Assembly (NCBI GenBank): GCA_947178115.1
Contig: CAMWXF010000058.1
Span: 1 to 8,325, forward strand
From: an uncultured Lachnospiraceae bacterium
Lineage (GTDB): Bacteria; Bacillota; Clostridia; Lachnospirales; Lachnospiraceae
Length of the DNA stretch: 8,325 nucleotides
Reading direction: 5' to 3'
Shown here piece by piece: positions 7,109 to 8,325 of this stretch; the first letter of the stretch is position 1, and every line of letters begins with the position of its first letter. Under the pieces are notes generated by a model. The model was not told where the DNA came from. It saw only the letters and a list, made by a program, of their open reading frames with translations, and did not search any database. Position numbers and translations under genes: made by a program.

Positions 7109-8041
7109 ATGGATTATAAGGCAATTCCTTTTGAGAAGCGGATCAAGGAGAATATCAGAAATTATGCACTGGACAATTTATACACGCTGGATGTGCTGAC
7201 GGAATACTGTAAGGCGCTCTGCATGGCTACGGGAGCGGCGCTTCTGATTACGGAGCGGCATGGTGAGAAGGTGGTGTCGGTAGGCGGATTTGCCGGATTT
7301 ACGCCGGATGTGGTTGGCAATCCCGGGCGTAAGGTAAGAGTGTACGGCAGGACGATTGCGCATCTGTACGCAGAGACGGATCAGGTGCCGGAAGAGCGAA
7401 GACAATCGGTGGAGCATTTGCTGGATGGCTTTGCCAATATACTTTCCGAATGGGGAGAAGAGGCTTATCTACATACGGAATCTTCTATTTATATGGATGA
7501 GCTGGAAGATAAAGTAGGCGTGCAGCATGTACAGACTGCCAAGGGCGAGAAAGAGGATGTGCTGACGGGAGTATACCACAAGCTCTATTTCGAGGAGCGG
7601 ATGCAGATTATTGATCGCGCGGAGGTGGTTCCCGTGGCGGTGATCAATGTCAATATTAACGATTGGAAATTCGCCAATGACCATTTCGGCGATGAGGAGA
7701 GTGACCGGCTTATTAGAACGATCGCAGATATCCTGAAACAGCATGCGAAGCCGGATTATATTATCGGCCGGGTTGACGGAGATGTGTTTATTGTCTTGAT
7801 CCCCATGGCTGATGACGGGGAGGCGCAGGAGTACTGTGACAGTATACAGGCAGCGTGTCTGAATTATGAAGATCCGATTCTTGCACCGTCGGTGGCATGC
7901 GGTATCGTTCACAAGACGAATGTGGAGGAAGAACTCAAGGATAAACTGCCGGATGCGGAATACGAGATGTTTAATAACAAGTTTGAGATCAAGAATGCGC
8001 CCGGTTATCGGGAGCGGTTAGAGCATGGCGTACAGAAGTAA
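7109..8041 (+). CDS. GAF-like sensor with catalytically degenerate GGDEF domain
   Basis: A 310-residue soluble protein with no signal peptide or membrane segment. Residues about 20-135 look like a GAF-type small-molecule or redox sensor fold (predicted from pattern, not a firm match). Residues about 135-155, around SSIYMDELEDK, may form a connecting helix. The GGDEF-fold domain spans about 156-275, starting near EDVLTGVYHKLYFEERM. Two losses argue against cyclase activity: the signature reads DGDVF (223-227), and the DxDxFKxxND metal-binding segment reads NINDWKFAND, with Asn182 where Asp is expected. The domain could still bind GTP or act as a partner for the phosphodiesterase encoded 130 bases upstream. 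Start chosen by AGGAGAG at 7092-7098, 10 bases before the ATG. It has its own candidate promoter and ends before a strong terminator, so it can be expressed separately from its neighbour. Confidence 0.75.
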   Translation: MDYKAIPFEKRIKENIRNYALDNLYTLDVLTEYCKALCMATGAALLITERHGEKVVSVGGFAGFTPDVVGNPGRKVRVYGRTIAHLYAETDQVPEERRQSVEHLLDGFANILSEWGEEAYLHTESSIYMDELEDKVGVQHVQTAKGEKEDVLTGVYHKLYFEERMQIIDRAEVVPVAVINVNINDWKFANDHFGDEESDRLIRTIADILKQHAKPDYIIGRVDGDVFIVLIPMADDGEAQEYCDSIQAACLNYEDPILAPSVACGIVHKTNVEEELKDKLPDAEYEMFNNKFEIKNAPGYRERLEHGVQK

Positions 8042-8090
8042 CAGGTTTTAGATATTATATAAATTGAAAATGTAATTAATATTGCATGAT

Positions 8091-8128
8091 ACGGGAGCTG
8101 CATTTGTGTAAAGCGGCTCCCGTTCTTT
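8091..8128 (+). terminator. Rho-independent terminator after the GAF-GGDEF gene
   Basis: ACGGGAGCTGC (8091-8101) pairs with GCGGCTCCCGT (8113-8123) over 11 positions with one G-U pair and an 11-nt loop. TTCTTTATT follows directly. It lies 49 bases after the stop codon. Confidence 0.9.
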
Positions 8129-8157
8129 ATTATATAGGAAACTGCCTGGCAAATTTC

Positions 8158-8219
8158 GAGTTCGCGAAGCGAATCTTGCAATCCCGCGAAGCTCATTTTT
8201 TTATGTTATGCAAAAATGA
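8158..8219 (+). repeat. Nested hairpin element with T7 run, possibly a second terminator or a dispersed repeat
   Basis: GAG plus TTCGCG (8158-8166) pairs with CGCGAA plus CTC (8185-8194), leaving G8191 bulged, and is followed by A and seven T (8196-8202), as in a terminator. The 5' arm can instead fold alone: TTCGC (8161-8165) with GCGAA (8169-8173) around GAA. A third, overlapping hairpin pairs TCATTTTT (8193-8200) with AAAAATGA (8212-8219). GC content is clearly higher than in the surrounding DNA. It comes only 29 bases after a complete terminator, so plain termination seems redundant. Confidence 0.45.
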
Positions 8220-8325
8220 ACTAATTCTAAAATAAAAATTAAATCCCTTATAATGGAAGAAAACGAGAAATAATAAGAAAATAAGAGTAAAAAAGAGATT
8301 ATAAGAGTATATACGAGAAATAAAT
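8220..8325 (+). promoter_or_regulatory. AT/purine-rich region with phased direct repeats, possible promoter of a gene beyond the window
   Basis: No coding region is seen. A perfect TATAAT lies at 8249-8254, with only a weak -35 candidate (TTCTAA, 8225-8230, 18-base spacing). Downstream, the + strand is almost all A and G with scattered T, and carries two exact direct repeats: ACGAGAAATAA at 8263-8273 and 8313-8323 (50 bases apart), and ATAAGAGTA at 8281-8289 and 8301-8309 (20 bases apart). Confidence 0.3.

Overview
The window looks like a stretch of chromosome from a gut-type anaerobic Firmicute, most likely a Lachnospiraceae (Clostridium cluster XIVa) relative. This is an inference from four things: the Gram-positive lipoprotein signal, strong Shine-Dalgarno sites with an AT-rich intergenic background, a GH94 phosphorylase route for sugar use, and degenerate GGDEF domains ending in 'DVF'. 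No rRNA, tRNA or marker gene confirms it. All four genes are on the + strand and all appear intact.

Left half (1-5092), beta-glucan utilisation. A promoter and operator-like region (about 1-103) precedes a secreted lipoprotein with a GH16 laminarinase-type catalytic domain and three C-terminal beta-sandwich modules resembling CBM4/9 (104-2491). After 119 bases comes a cytosolic GH94 disaccharide phosphorylase (2611-5025). A strong rho-independent terminator (5045-5092) closes the pair. The simplest reading is that the surface enzyme cuts beta-1,3 or mixed-linkage glucan, an importer outside the window brings in short oligosaccharides, and the phosphorylase splits the disaccharide with phosphate to give a sugar 1-phosphate and a free sugar without spending ATP.

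Right half (5093-8128), cyclic-di-GMP signalling. A good extended -10 promoter (5096-5124) and a structured leader of about 95 nt lead into a 583-residue protein (5227-6978). This protein joins a complete cysteine-rich C_GCAxxG_C_C redox-type domain to a degenerate GGDEF domain and an EAL phosphodiesterase domain that looks intact. It is the most unusual object in the window: an apparent redox-, metal- or thiol-responsive c-di-GMP phosphodiesterase. A 130-base gap full of GTTATACTG repeats and carrying its own promoter separates it from a 310-residue protein (7109-8041) with a GAF-like N-terminus and a GGDEF domain that has lost its signature and a metal-binding Asp. That second protein is probably a non-catalytic sensor or partner. 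Neither GGDEF domain here looks able to make c-di-GMP.

Right end (8042-8325). A strong terminator (8091-8128) is followed by a second, more complex hairpin with a T7 run (8158-8202). After that comes AT- and purine-rich DNA with phased direct repeats and a TATAAT box, which may be the leader of a gene beyond the window. No mobile elements, CRISPR arrays or RNA genes were seen.
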